The notes beneath the pieces were generated by a model, which saw only the letters and a list, made by a program, of their open reading frames with translations, did no database searches and had not been told where the DNA came from. From Lachnocurva sp029100405 (GTDB lineage Bacteria; Bacillota; Clostridia; Lachnospirales; Lachnospiraceae): a stretch of DNA of 64,000 nucleotides. Of this stretch, positions 28,082 to 36,378 are shown piece after piece. Location of the stretch: contig JBJYZC010000013.1 in assembly GCA_046263755.1 (NCBI GenBank), positions 1 to 64,000 on the forward strand. The letters are read 5' to 3'. The position numbers and the translations under genes were made by a program. The number at the start of each line of letters is the position of its first letter. Within the stretch, counting starts at the first letter, position 1.

Positions 28082-28483
28082 CTATGACCTCGTTTTCTGT
28101 GTCTCCACGTACCATTTGATGGTTTCAGAACTTACATTGCCTGCCGTACTGACAAAGTACGATCTTGTCCACAGGGAAGGCATCTTCTTAAGCTGGGGAA
28201 ACTCATCCCTTAGTGCATGGGAAGTCGCGCCTTTTATATATTTCAGGATATCCGGTATGGGCATCTGGGGATAGACACTTACAAACATGTGGACGTGATC
28301 GACATGACATTCCATAGTGATGATGTCGATGTTCCTGCGTTTGCACTCCTGCCGTGTGAGTTCTTTAAACCTGTCCTCGACACCTGGTATGTTAAATATC
28401 TTTCTGCGGTATCTTGGACAGAATACGAGATGGTAGTTTATAAACGATACTGTTGTAGCTGTTCTTTTATATTGATTTTCCAT
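28082..28483 (-). CDS. tnpA: IS200/IS605 Y1-HUH transposase TnpA
   Basis: A 133-residue single-strand transposase. The HUH metal motif is in HVDHVHMFV (residues 60-68) and the catalytic tyrosine is probably Tyr125 in the last helix (ETIKWYVETQ). N-terminal INYHLVFCPRYRR is typical. Length and motifs indicate a working enzyme that excises and inserts the element as single-stranded circles on the lagging strand. It starts at ATG 28483, about 100 bases inside the left end. Confidence 0.95.
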   Translation of the reverse strand: MENQYKRTATTVSFINYHLVFCPRYRRKIFNIPGVEDRFKELTRQECKRRNIDIITMECHVDHVHMFVSVYPQMPIPDILKYIKGATSHALRDEFPQLKKMPSLWTRSYFVSTAGNVSSETIKWYVETQKTRS

Positions 28484-28823
28484 ATGTGTATATTATATAT
28501 TGTTTTATACATAAAGTCAAGGGCAAAAAGGAAAAAAGGGCTATCATCCAACGGTTAAAACCGTGGGCTTTCCCGCCCTAAATGTTCTGTAAAATCATAA
28601 AATGTTCTCCATTACGATAAGCACAGGCCTTGATGATTCTAATATCAAGTGACAGTGCATTTGACCATAAAGTGACATGGCATTAGACATCAAATTTGCA
28701 CAGAATTCAATCATTCACGCACGAACCAGAACAAAAACAGAGAAATCATATTGTTACTCTATGAAAACTACCAAAAACAACTTGTGGCATTACCACGAAA
28801 ATAAGAAAAGAATTAAAGTTTAA

Positions 28824-28858
28824 TTGCCAGAATCACGCCTTTGTGATATATTTAACAA
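28824..28858 (+). promoter_or_regulatory. Candidate promoter overlapped by a Rex-like operator
   Basis: TTGCCA (28824-28829), a 17-base spacer and TATATT (28847-28852) fit a sigma-A promoter. TTGTGATATATTTAACAA (28841-28858) closely matches the Rex consensus TTGTTAA-N4-TTAACAA and covers the -10 box. Rex is a repressor released when NADH rises. The promoter would give a leader of about 300 bases for the oxidoreductase gene at 29162. No rex gene is in the window. Confidence 0.5.
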
Positions 28859-28913
28859 GCACTGGTAATACCACAGAGTGAAATACCAGGGACTCTGGTG
28901 AGCTCGACGGCTT

Positions 28914-28993
28914 CGAAACCACGCGTAATCGAAACCACGCGTAATCGAAACCACGCGTAATCATAACCACGCGTCATCATAAACATGCGTAAT
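28914..28993. repeat. Five tandem 16-bp repeats in the oxidoreductase leader
   Basis: Five head-to-tail units with consensus CGAAACCACGCGTAAT. The first three (28914-28961) are identical and the last two begin CATAAC or CATAAA. There are no spacers, so it is not a CRISPR array. Each unit contains the palindromic core ACGCGT except the last (ATGCGT). Confidence 0.93.
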
Positions 28994-29004
28994 CATAAAT
29001 GGGA

Positions 29005-29092
29005 GTCAGAAGGTACTTTGGATACCTTCATCATTTCATGATTATAGTGTCAGAAGGTACTTTTGATACCCACGTCATTTCATGATTACAGT
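29005..29092. repeat. Two tandem 44-bp repeats, each with a hairpin, in the oxidoreductase leader
   Basis: Units 29005-29048 and 29049-29092 both start GTCAGAAGGTACTTT and contain AGGTA...TACC and ATCATTTCATGAT-type stem-loops. A third copy starts at 29093 and stops after four bases. They occupy the last 160 bases before the gene. Confidence 0.9.
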
Positions 29093-29161
29093 GTCACTTG
29101 TCTGCATTTCGCCTGTGGGAAAACGAGAAACCAATGAAGTAAATGAGAGAGGTATGATACT

Positions 29162-31951
29162 ATGGCAGCAAAGGGAGATCCACATTATCCATTACGTCCG
29201 GAGTGTGCAAATGTTGACGAACCATTTCGCCAGCCTGTCGCAGATCTGGGCAAGCTGATCACTGACCGCATCCCGATCAAATTAGGGAAGCAGAAGATCA
29301 CAAAGGATGATCCGGAGTATTGGGCAGTTGCAAGACTATGCACAGACGAAGAAGCACGATTGGCTTTGAAGGTTTTTAAGAAGATCCGCAGTCCCAAGAC
29401 ATTCGACCAGATCCAGAAGGCATCCGGAATCGAGGCCCAGAAACTGCAGGAGATGCTGGATCACATGTCCTGGACCGGGCTTCTGGAGTGGAACTATGAG
29501 AATCCCAGGCATGAGAAGCAGTATGTCCTTCCTATGTTTGTTCCGGGATCCGGCGAGTTCTCCAATATGAATAAGGACCTGATCGAGGAGCATCCGGAAA
29601 TGGGTATGTTCTTCGAGCACATGACCCGTCTGCCTCTGGAGAAGGTGACGAAGATCGTTCCAGAGGGCGGTGCCGGTATCGGTATGCATGTCATTCCGGT
29701 CGAGAAGGCCATCGAAATGAATAATGAGGCCATTGGTGTCGAGAAGATCTCCCATTGGCTGGATAAATATGATGGAAAATATGCCAAGTCCCCCTGTTCC
29801 TGCCGCCGGTCCAGAAAGACCTATGGTGAGGGCTGCGGTGATGTCGAGGACGGCTGGTGTATCGCAGTCGGCGATATGGCAGATTATGTCGTAGAGACCA
29901 ATAAGGGCGGCGAGTATATCAGCAGAGAAGAGGCTCTTGAAATCTTCAAGAAGGGGGAAGAAAACGGATTCGTTCATCAGATTACCAATATCGATGGTGA
30001 GGACAAGATCTTTGCAATCTGTAACTGTAATGTGAATGTCTGCTATGCCCTCCGGACTTCTCTTCTTTTCAATACACCAAACCTTTCCCGGTCTGCTTAT
30101 GTGGCCCGTGTCGAGAAGGACAAGTGTGTTGCCTGCGGACGCTGCGTGGAATTCTGCCCGGCAGGTGCCGTAAAGCTCGGTCAGAAGCTCTGTAAAAAGG
30201 ACGGCAGTGAGGTCGAATATCCGAAGCACGTGCTTCCGATCGATGCGGATCATTCCTGGGGAGAAGATGACTGGGATTGGGATTACCGCGACCATAACCG
30301 TGTAGAGGCTTACCGGACCGGAACTGCTCCCTGTAAGACCGCCTGTCCTGCCCACATCGCGATCCAGGGTTACCTGAAGATGGCAGCAGAGGGCCGTTAT
30401 ACCGAGGCTCTGGCATTGATCAAGAAGAACAACCCGCTTCCTGCTATCTGCGGCCACATTTGTAACCGCCGCTGCGAGGACGCCTGCACCCGTGCTACTG
30501 TGGATGAGGCCATTGCAATCGATGAGGTCAAGAAGTTTATTGCCATGCATGACTTGAAGGCCGAGACCCGTTACATTCCGAAGAAGGTCATCCCCAGAGT
30601 AGACGGAGACTTCTCGGAGGATAAGGTCGCTATCATCGGCGCCGGTCCTGCCGGTCTGTCCTGTGCCTTCTATCTGGCAGAGAAAGGTTATAAGCCGACC
30701 GTATTTGAAAAGAATGAGAAAGCCGGCGGTATGCTGGTTTACGGTATTCCTTCCTTCAAGCTGGAGAAGGATGTCGTTCAGGCCGAGATCGACGTCATGA
30801 AGGAGATGGGCGTTGAAATAAAGACCGGAGTCGAAGTCGGTAAGGATATTACCCTGGATGAGCTTCGGAAGCAAGGCTACAAGGCTTTCTATATCGCTAT
30901 CGGATGCCAGGGCGGCCGTAAGGTCGGCGTTCCGGGCGAAGATGCCGAGGGCGTTGTGACTGCTGTCGATTTCCTTCGTGAAGTCAATGCGAAGGAAGCT
31001 TATGATGTCAAGGGCGATATCGTCGTTGTCGGCGGCGGAAATGTTGCCATCGACTGCTCCCGTGATGCTGTTCGTGTCGGTGCCGAAAAGGTAACCCAGC
31101 TCTGCCTGGAAACCAGAGATATCATGCCGGCATCGGATGAGGAAGTGAAGGAAGCCGAAGAAGACGGCGTAGAGATCAAATGCGGCTGGGGACCGAAGGA
31201 AATCCTTACAGATGAGAAGGGCGAAGTTTCCGGTATCGTCTTCAAGAAGTGCCTGTCCGTAAAGGATGCAAACGGCCGTTTCAACCCGACCTACGATGAG
31301 AATGACACGATTACCATTCCCTGCAGGCATGTCGTTCTGGCAGTTGGTCAGTCCATCGTCTGGGGCAATCTGCTGAACGGCGAGAAGGTAGAACTGGGAC
31401 GAGGTAACGGCGCTCTGGCGGATCCCAAGACCTATCAGACTGCGCAGCCGGATATCTTCGTCGGAGGAGATGTCTACACCGGGCCTAAATTTGCCATCGA
31501 TGCCATTGCAGCAGGCAAAGAAGGCGCAATCTCCATCCATCGTTTCGTTCAGCCGGGCAGCAGCCTGACCATCGGCCGGAACCAGAATGATTATGTCGAG
31601 CTGGACAAGACGAATATTAAGATCGAGAGCTATGACAACAGCAAGCGTCAGATCCCGGCAAGAAGGGAGTCAGAGAAGCTGTCCTTCCGCGATTATCAGG
31701 AGGTCTTCACAGAGGCTCAGGTCAAGAAGGAAGCATCCCGCTGTCTGTCCTGCGGCGCATCGGTTGTCGATGAGAATCACTGCATCGGTTGTGGCGTCTG
31801 CACGACCAAGTGCGAATTCGATGCCATCCATCTTTTCCGCGAGAACCCAAAGTGTTCTACCATGAGAAAGTCCGAGGACAAGATGAAGTACATTCTTCCT
31901 TATGCTGCAAAGCAGGCCTTTAAAGTGAAGTTTGTCAATAAGAGAAAGTGA
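29162..31951 (+). CDS. Multidomain FAD/NAD(P) and iron-sulfur oxidoreductase (GltD-like)
   Basis: A 929-residue cytoplasmic flavoprotein. Order: an N-terminal ~300-residue region with a helical, winged-helix-like part and two cysteine groups (SPCSCRRSRKTYGEGCG and CNCNVNVC), a ferredoxin cluster CVACGRCVEFCP near residue 322, a GltD-type Fe-S region (CKTACPAHI and CGHICNRRCEDAC), FAD fold AIIGAGPAGLSCA near 490, NAD(P) fold VVVGGGNVAID near 620, and a C-terminal ferredoxin (CLSCG, CIGCGVCTTKC). It resembles glutamate synthase small subunit, but no large subunit is present, so another electron acceptor or donor is likely. hypA and a GntR gene follow. Its last codons are duplicated downstream. 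Reaction unknown. Confidence 0.88.
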   Translation: MAAKGDPHYPLRPECANVDEPFRQPVADLGKLITDRIPIKLGKQKITKDDPEYWAVARLCTDEEARLALKVFKKIRSPKTFDQIQKASGIEAQKLQEMLDHMSWTGLLEWNYENPRHEKQYVLPMFVPGSGEFSNMNKDLIEEHPEMGMFFEHMTRLPLEKVTKIVPEGGAGIGMHVIPVEKAIEMNNEAIGVEKISHWLDKYDGKYAKSPCSCRRSRKTYGEGCGDVEDGWCIAVGDMADYVVETNKGGEYISREEALEIFKKGEENGFVHQITNIDGEDKIFAICNCNVNVCYALRTSLLFNTPNLSRSAYVARVEKDKCVACGRCVEFCPAGAVKLGQKLCKKDGSEVEYPKHVLPIDADHSWGEDDWDWDYRDHNRVEAYRTGTAPCKTACPAHIAIQGYLKMAAEGRYTEALALIKKNNPLPAICGHICNRRCEDACTRATVDEAIAIDEVKKFIAMHDLKAETRYIPKKVIPRVDGDFSEDKVAIIGAGPAGLSCAFYLAEKGYKPTVFEKNEKAGGMLVYGIPSFKLEKDVVQAEIDVMKEMGVEIKTGVEVGKDITLDELRKQGYKAFYIAIGCQGGRKVGVPGEDAEGVVTAVDFLREVNAKEAYDVKGDIVVVGGGNVAIDCSRDAVRVGAEKVTQLCLETRDIMPASDEEVKEAEEDGVEIKCGWGPKEILTDEKGEVSGIVFKKCLSVKDANGRFNPTYDENDTITIPCRHVVLAVGQSIVWGNLLNGEKVELGRGNGALADPKTYQTAQPDIFVGGDVYTGPKFAIDAIAAGKEGAISIHRFVQPGSSLTIGRNQNDYVELDKTNIKIESYDNSKRQIPARRESEKLSFRDYQEVFTEAQVKKEASRCLSCGASVVDENHCIGCGVCTTKCEFDAIHLFRENPKCSTMRKSEDKMKYILPYAAKQAFKVKFVNKRK

Positions 31952-32044
31952 TCCTTCGAAACATAGACCAGCCCCGGGCAGGTCTTTAAAGTGAAGTTTG
32001 TCAATAAGAGAAAGTGATCTTTCGAAACTTAGACCAGCCCCGGG
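31913..32044. repeat. 66-bp tandem duplication spanning the oxidoreductase stop codon
   Basis: Units 31913-31978 and 31979-32044 begin CAGGCCTTTAAAGTGAAG and CAGGTCTTTAAAGTGAAG. A third copy starts at 32045 and ends after about eight bases. The first contains the last 12 codons and the TGA. The second would encode the same peptide but lies past the stop. Confidence 0.95.
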
Positions 32045-32076
32045 CAGGCCTTGCTTTTCGGGGCTGGTCTACATTT
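32031..32076 (+). terminator. Stem-loop after the oxidoreductase gene
   Basis: AGACCAGCCCC (32031-32041) pairs perfectly with GGGGCTGGTCT (32060-32070). Only a weak T-rich tail (ACATTTAT) follows, so it may attenuate rather than fully end transcription into hypA. Confidence 0.55.
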
Positions 32077-32101
32077 ATAAGATGGAAGAGAAGAGGTAAG
32101 T

Positions 32102-32494
32102 ATGCACGAGCTAGGCGTTGTCTTTAAGGTGATCGATAACTTAAAGGCGGTGGCCAAAGAAAATCAGGTTACGGAAATCTCAAGTGTCACCCTTGCCCTG
32201 GGTGAGGTATCGACGGTCATCCCCAAGTATCTGACCGATTGCTGGAAGTGGGCTGTCAAGAAGCAGGATCTCTTACGGGACTGCGAGCTTCGGATCAGCC
32301 GGATCCCGGCCATCACATATTGCGAGGATTGCGGCAAGACCTATTCCACCGTGCAGAGCGGTAAGATCTGCCCGTACTGCGGGAGCGACCATACCTATCT
32401 CATTCAGGGGCAGGAATTTATGATCAAGGAGATCGAAGTTTTTGAGCCGGAAGATGAGGAAGAGCCGCATTCTATGCTTGCAGCGGATGTGTGA
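32102..32494 (+). CDS. hypA: HypA/HybF-type nickel metallochaperone
   Basis: A 130-residue HypA-family protein. The N-terminal MHE motif that binds nickel is intact, and the zinc domain has CEDCGKTY and CPYCGSD. HypA normally delivers nickel to [NiFe]-hydrogenase with HypB. The C-terminal 20 residues are a very acidic extension. No hypB or hydrogenase gene is in the window; the neighbour upstream is an Fe-S flavoprotein. GAAGAGAAGAGGTAAGT precedes ATG 32102. Its role here could differ from classical hydrogenase maturation. Confidence 0.88.
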   Translation: MHELGVVFKVIDNLKAVAKENQVTEISSVTLALGEVSTVIPKYLTDCWKWAVKKQDLLRDCELRISRIPAITYCEDCGKTYSTVQSGKICPYCGSDHTYLIQGQEFMIKEIEVFEPEDEEEPHSMLAADV

Positions 32495-32527
32495 AGAAGA
32501 TTTATATCAAGGGAAGCGAGACTTTAA

Positions 32528-33244
32528 ATGAAGATGGAACGTATCGAAGTTCCGACCCATAAGGAACTCTTTATTAAGAAGATGCAGGAAATGATCCTGT
32601 CCGGCGAACTGGAGCCGGGCTCCCGGATCCCGTCCGAGCGGGAACTGGCCGAAGGCATGGGAGTCAGCCGGACGGTCATTAATTCCGGGATTTCCACCCT
32701 GGTCGATCAGGGCTTTCTAAGGGTTCAGCCCCGTCAGGGGACTTTTGTCACGGATTACCGTCGGGAAGGGTCGCTGAAAACTTTCCGCGCGATTTTGGAA
32801 TTAAAAGGAGATATCCTATCGGATGAAGATATCCGATCCATTTTAGAGATCCGCTGGGGCTTGAGCCAGATCACCTTGAAGCATGCGATCGAGCGGGCCT
32901 CCGATGAGGAGATGGAGGGTTTGTCCGTCTGTCTGAATCATTTGAAGGAAGCAAAAACTCCGATGGAGGCAGCGGAAGCCAGTTTTGAATTCCAATGGAA
33001 TCTGTCCGTGATCGGGAAAAGTGATATCCTGACGGCCTTGATCGTTTCCTTCAAACCTGCCGTTATCACTCTCTGGCAGCGTTTCTGCCGGAAATACGGG
33101 ATGGAGGTCCTCTATCAGCACACGAAGAAGACTTACGACTTCCTGATCCGGCGCGATCTGGAAGGCTCTCTGGCCTGGCTGGAAACCTTCACGAAAGACT
33201 CCATATCCGGGAATTATACGGTTTACAATAGTGCAGATGAATAA
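32528..33244 (+). CDS. GntR/FadR-family transcriptional regulator
   Basis: A 238-residue regulator with an N-terminal winged helix (SGELEPGSRIPSERELAEGMGVSRTV and QGFLRVQPRQGTFV) and a helical C-terminal domain of FCD type. The metal-ligand His usually found in FCD domains (D-x-x-F-H) appears replaced (SFEFQW), so effector binding may be metal-independent. It starts at ATG 32528, 33 bases after hypA, and is probably in the same transcript. The oxidoreductase-hypA genes are its most likely targets, by position only. Confidence 0.88.
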   Translation: MKMERIEVPTHKELFIKKMQEMILSGELEPGSRIPSERELAEGMGVSRTVINSGISTLVDQGFLRVQPRQGTFVTDYRREGSLKTFRAILELKGDILSDEDIRSILEIRWGLSQITLKHAIERASDEEMEGLSVCLNHLKEAKTPMEAAEASFEFQWNLSVIGKSDILTALIVSFKPAVITLWQRFCRKYGMEVLYQHTKKTYDFLIRRDLEGSLAWLETFTKDSISGNYTVYNSADE

Positions 33245-33245
33245 G

Positions 33246-33340
33246 AAAAAGCCACCGGGATCCCCTGATATGTACCTTCTTTACCGGACCATGAAAAGTT
33301 CAGTAAGGCTTGTACATATCAGGCCCCGATGGCTTTTTTT
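33246..33340. terminator. Large bidirectional terminator between the GntR gene and coaBC
   Basis: AAAAAGCCACCGGGATCC... (33246-33274) pairs with a complementary arm at 33312-33340 that ends GATGGCTTTTTTT. A/T tracts on both sides allow it to serve both convergent genes. The coaBC stop overlaps the T tract. Confidence 0.88.
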
Positions 33341-34532
33341 AAAGTGAGAAGAGTCGATCCAGAAGGACATTGGCAGCTTCTTCCTTCGACATGAGAGGAA
33401 GTTTTTCTTCCTTGTCCTTAGAGATCAGGGTCAGAATATTCGTATCCACACCAAAACCGGCACCGGCTTCTTTCAGGCTATTGGCAGCAATCAGGTCCAG
33501 ATTTTTTTTCTCCAGTTTTTTCCTTGAATTTTCCAGAAGATGTTCCGTCTCCATGGAGAAGCCGCAGAGAAGCTGGTGATAAGGCTTATGCCGGCCCAGC
33601 CATTCCAGAATGTCTTTTGTTCCTTCCAGAGAAAGAGAGCTCAGGCTTTCCCCCTCTTTTTTCTTGATTTTATTGTCTGCTACCGAGGCCGGACGGAAGT
33701 CCGCCACGGCAGCGGCCATGATGACCGCATCCTGGGCACAGGCCCTTTGACTTACTGCATGAAACATTTCTTCTGCAGATTCGATCGGTATGCATTCGAC
33801 ATAAGGGGAGGGTGTAAGTTCCGTAGGTCCGGAAACCAGAGTGACTCTTGCGCCACGGTCGGCTGCAATTTTTGCAATGGCATATCCCATGCGGCCGCTG
33901 GAATGATTGGTGAGATAGCGGACCGGATCCAAGGCCTCCCGGGTGGGGCCGGCCGAAACCAGGATCCTCTTTCCGGTCAGATCTTTTTGATAAGCGATGG
34001 CATGTTCCAGAGCAAGGAAGAGTCGTTCCGGTGATGCCATCTTGCCCTTGCCGCTTGTCCCGCAGGCCAGATGTCCGCTGACCGGTTCGATGATCTCCCA
34101 GCCGTAGCCCCGTAAGAGATCCAGATTATGCTGAGTGACCGGATTCTCGTACATCCGGGTATTCATCGCCGGAGCAATCAGTTTGGGCCGGTCCATGGCA
34201 AGGATCGTCGTTGTCAGCATATCATCCGCCAGACCGTTTGCGAGCTTTGCAATGATATCGGCAGAGGCAGGGGCCACGAGAACGGCATCCGCCTTGTCGG
34301 AAAGAGCGATATGCTCGATCTCATAGGAATGCTGGCGGTCAAAGGTGTCCACGACGGTTCTCTGGTGAGTCAGGGCATCAAAAGTGAGCGGTGTCACAAA
34401 TTTTGCCGCATTTTCTGTCTCAATGACATTGACCAGGGCCCCGGCCTTCATCAGCATGGAGGCCAGATCACAGGTCTTATAGGCAGCAATGCCGCCGGTT
34501 ACACCGAGAAGGATATTCTTGCCTTGCAGCAT
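33339..34532 (-). CDS. coaBC: Bifunctional phosphopantothenoylcysteine decarboxylase/synthetase
   Basis: A 397-residue CoA biosynthesis enzyme. The N-terminal flavin-dependent CoaC half shows ILLGVTGGIAAYKTCDL, the active-site His in HIALSDKAD and PAMNTRMYENP. The C-terminal CoaB half shows ILVSAGPTREALDPVRYLTNHSSGRMG and CGFSMETEHL. Together they turn 4'-phosphopantothenate and cysteine into 4'-phosphopantetheine. ATG 34532 lies inside the end of coaX, with AAAGGAG 13 bases upstream, a rather long spacing. It is the last gene of a panT-coaX-coaBC operon. Confidence 0.95.
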   Translation of the reverse strand: MLQGKNILLGVTGGIAAYKTCDLASMLMKAGALVNVIETENAAKFVTPLTFDALTHQRTVVDTFDRQHSYEIEHIALSDKADAVLVAPASADIIAKLANGLADDMLTTTILAMDRPKLIAPAMNTRMYENPVTQHNLDLLRGYGWEIIEPVSGHLACGTSGKGKMASPERLFLALEHAIAYQKDLTGKRILVSAGPTREALDPVRYLTNHSSGRMGYAIAKIAADRGARVTLVSGPTELTPSPYVECIPIESAEEMFHAVSQRACAQDAVIMAAAVADFRPASVADNKIKKKEGESLSSLSLEGTKDILEWLGRHKPYHQLLCGFSMETEHLLENSRKKLEKKNLDLIAANSLKEAGAGFGVDTNILTLISKDKEEKLPLMSKEEAANVLLDRLFSL

Positions 34533-35320
34533 AGTTTTGAATTTTCTCCTTTCATCTGATAAAGAATCAAAAGCCCCTTTAGAAGAAGATCCGGATCATA
34601 GATCACATCTGTCCGGATCCAGGGAAGCACCAGCTTCCCCAGACCTCCCGTGATCACTGTTTTTAAACCCGATAGCCCTGTCCTCTCCCGGAGCCGGTCT
34701 GTGACGGCTTCGATCCTTATGCCGCAAGCTGCGACGGTTCCGGAGAGCATATTCGACTTGGTGTCATGGCCCAATAGATCAAAAACCGGCTTCGGATCAA
34801 GACGAGGCAGGCTGGCCGTATGCTCGGAGAGTGCCTCCAAACTTAGACCGATGCCGGGGCTAATCATCCCGCCGGCCAGGACTCCCTTTTCATCGACAAG
34901 TGTTAAGGTGGTTGCCGTGCCGAGATCAAAAACCGCGACCGGTTTTCCATAGAGTTTTATTGCAGCGGCCAGGTCGCAGATCCGGTCCATACCCAGGGCC
35001 CCGGTGTCATAAGACGAAGTATCAATGCCGCAGGGGCTGCCGGGATGCACTTCATAGGTCTCCCTGCCGGACAAATCCATGACGGCCTGTTTGATCAGGG
35101 GATTCAGATCCGAAACGACAGAGGATAGGACAGCGCCTTCCAAGAGATGGGAATCTATGCTGTGTCTTCTTAAGATTGTTTCCAAAGCCCGGGCCAGGTC
35201 TATATTTCCCCAAGGGTGACGGGTCGGGAGACGGTCGGTGAAGAGAAGCTTGTCGCCGGAAAAAAGCCCCAGGACGATATTGGTGTTTCCGACATCGATT
35301 GCAAGGATGGTCTGCTTCAT
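34499..35320 (-). CDS. coaX: Type III pantothenate kinase
   Basis: A 273-residue ASKHA-fold kinase doing the first step of CoA synthesis: LAIDVGNTNIVLGLF at the N-terminus, GMDRICDLAAA, FDLGTATTLTLVDEKG and ITGGLGKLV. Type III enzymes are not feedback-inhibited by CoA. The C-terminal ~11 residues, beyond LLKGLLILYQMKG, run into coaBC with a 34-base overlap. ATG 35320 overlaps the panT stop by four bases. Confidence 0.95.
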   Translation of the reverse strand: MKQTILAIDVGNTNIVLGLFSGDKLLFTDRLPTRHPWGNIDLARALETILRRHSIDSHLLEGAVLSSVVSDLNPLIKQAVMDLSGRETYEVHPGSPCGIDTSSYDTGALGMDRICDLAAAIKLYGKPVAVFDLGTATTLTLVDEKGVLAGGMISPGIGLSLEALSEHTASLPRLDPKPVFDLLGHDTKSNMLSGTVAACGIRIEAVTDRLRERTGLSGLKTVITGGLGKLVLPWIRTDVIYDPDLLLKGLLILYQMKGENSKLCCKARISFSV

Positions 35321-36006
35321 GATCTTTTCCGCAGGGCTTTGGTGAGAAGGAGACCGACGCTTCCGGAAAGGAGGCAGCCTACGACGGCTTCGATGACGCC
35401 CTGAACGCCGACCAGGGCAATGACGAAGGTCATGGGATTGTGGCTGCCGAGACCTTGGGCCATGTTTTGGATGTAGTCACTCTGATAGAAGAAGAGGATC
35501 AGAGAAGTCATGAAGAAGAGGGTGTTCAGCAGGGGAGCAGCAAGGCCGGTCAGATAATAGGCGATGTTTCCGATGTGAAGCTTCTCTTTCAGGGCATAGA
35601 AGATGAGGCCGGTGCAGAGACCATCGAGGATCCGGGCAATGACGGCTGTCACAAAGACGCCGGCAGGACCGACCGGACGGATGGCAAAGAGGGTGGACAA
35701 AAGGCCGCTGGTTCCGGTCAGGGCGTTCAGGAAACTGGTCAGACCGAAGACGGTGCCACAGATTGCTGCGCCGGCGGGGCCAATGGTCATGGCTCCGATC
35801 GCTACGGGAATGGTGACCAGGGAGACACTGAGGAAGGGTGTCCGGATGGTTCCGAGTGGAGTTGTGCCCATGAGGATGGTGATCGCGATCAAAAGAGCGG
35901 TCTTCACCATGAAGTCTGTCTTCGGCCGGATGTTAGTATCCTTTTTTGTGGATAGACTGCCTTGGGAAGAAGGATTCTGTGAATAGTTAGAAAATTGATT
36001 AGCCAT
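35317..36006 (-). CDS. ECF transporter substrate-binding component, probably for pantothenate
   Basis: A 229-residue membrane protein of the ECF S-component type, with about six helices after a polar N-terminal tail of ~35 residues. Features include TALLIAITILMGTTPLGTI and conserved prolines and glycines in the substrate part. S components bind a vitamin and couple to a shared EcfAAT module encoded elsewhere. Overlap with coaX and coaBC points to pantothenate (PanT). I chose ATG 36006 because AAAGGAGCAGATC precedes it. A longer in-frame start at 36090 has no site. Confidence 0.85.
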   Translation of the reverse strand: MANQFSNYSQNPSSQGSLSTKKDTNIRPKTDFMVKTALLIAITILMGTTPLGTIRTPFLSVSLVTIPVAIGAMTIGPAGAAICGTVFGLTSFLNALTGTSGLLSTLFAIRPVGPAGVFVTAVIARILDGLCTGLIFYALKEKLHIGNIAYYLTGLAAPLLNTLFFMTSLILFFYQSDYIQNMAQGLGSHNPMTFVIALVGVQGVIEAVVGCLLSGSVGLLLTKALRKRS

Positions 36007-36378
36007 GATCTGCTCCTTTCTGTTCGAAAATGGCATAAATGCAGAAAGAGAGCTGGAGGCCAGAAACAAAGATATGAAAAAATCTGTCATTCAAGTTCAC
36101 CTTCTGCTGCTGTTCCGGCTCAACCGGATATAGCGCAGTTACTAAAACTTCGAAAATATTATGGCACAAATCTTACGACTTGCAAGAAGTTTTTTGTGGT
36201 AACATCAAAAAAGGTTTGGACATTCGCGTGAGAATGGGGAAATGAAAATAATATGCTTCTTGGGCCTTCCCCATGTTTGGAAGGGATAAATTGTGGTAGA
36301 ATAAATTCGCTCTTCTGCCGGGGAGATGGCAGAAGAGATCTATTAGAATTCCCAAATAGATAGTAAAGAGAGTTTAAG

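Larger units (their letters stand above)
26345..28588 (-). mobile_element. IS200/IS605-family insertion sequence (tnpA + tnpB)
   Basis: A complete element of about 2.24 kb transcribed leftwards. The tnpA-side end has the hairpin ACGGTTAAAACCGT (28550-28563) followed by GGGCTTTCCCGCCC. The tnpB-side end has the hairpin CCCACGACTCAAGTCGTGGG (26355-26374). Such elements lack inverted terminal repeats and make no target duplication. I set the borders by inference: TTAC target next to the left end (28589-28592 read on minus) and TCAA at the right end (26345-26348), the pattern known from IS608-like elements. It sits between galK and the oxidoreductase gene, in a region already rich in palindromes. 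Confidence 0.88.

Noticed and set aside
28914..28993. CRISPR-like short repeat array
   Set aside because: The 16-bp units are directly adjacent with no spacers and no cas genes are present.
29336..31540. Very long open frame antisense to the oxidoreductase
   Set aside because: Same reason: a shadow of codon bias in the real gene on the other strand, which has clear motifs throughout.
36091..36378. Lysine riboswitch before the aspartokinase gene
   Set aside because: The conserved lysine riboswitch core is absent. Only two small hairpins were found.
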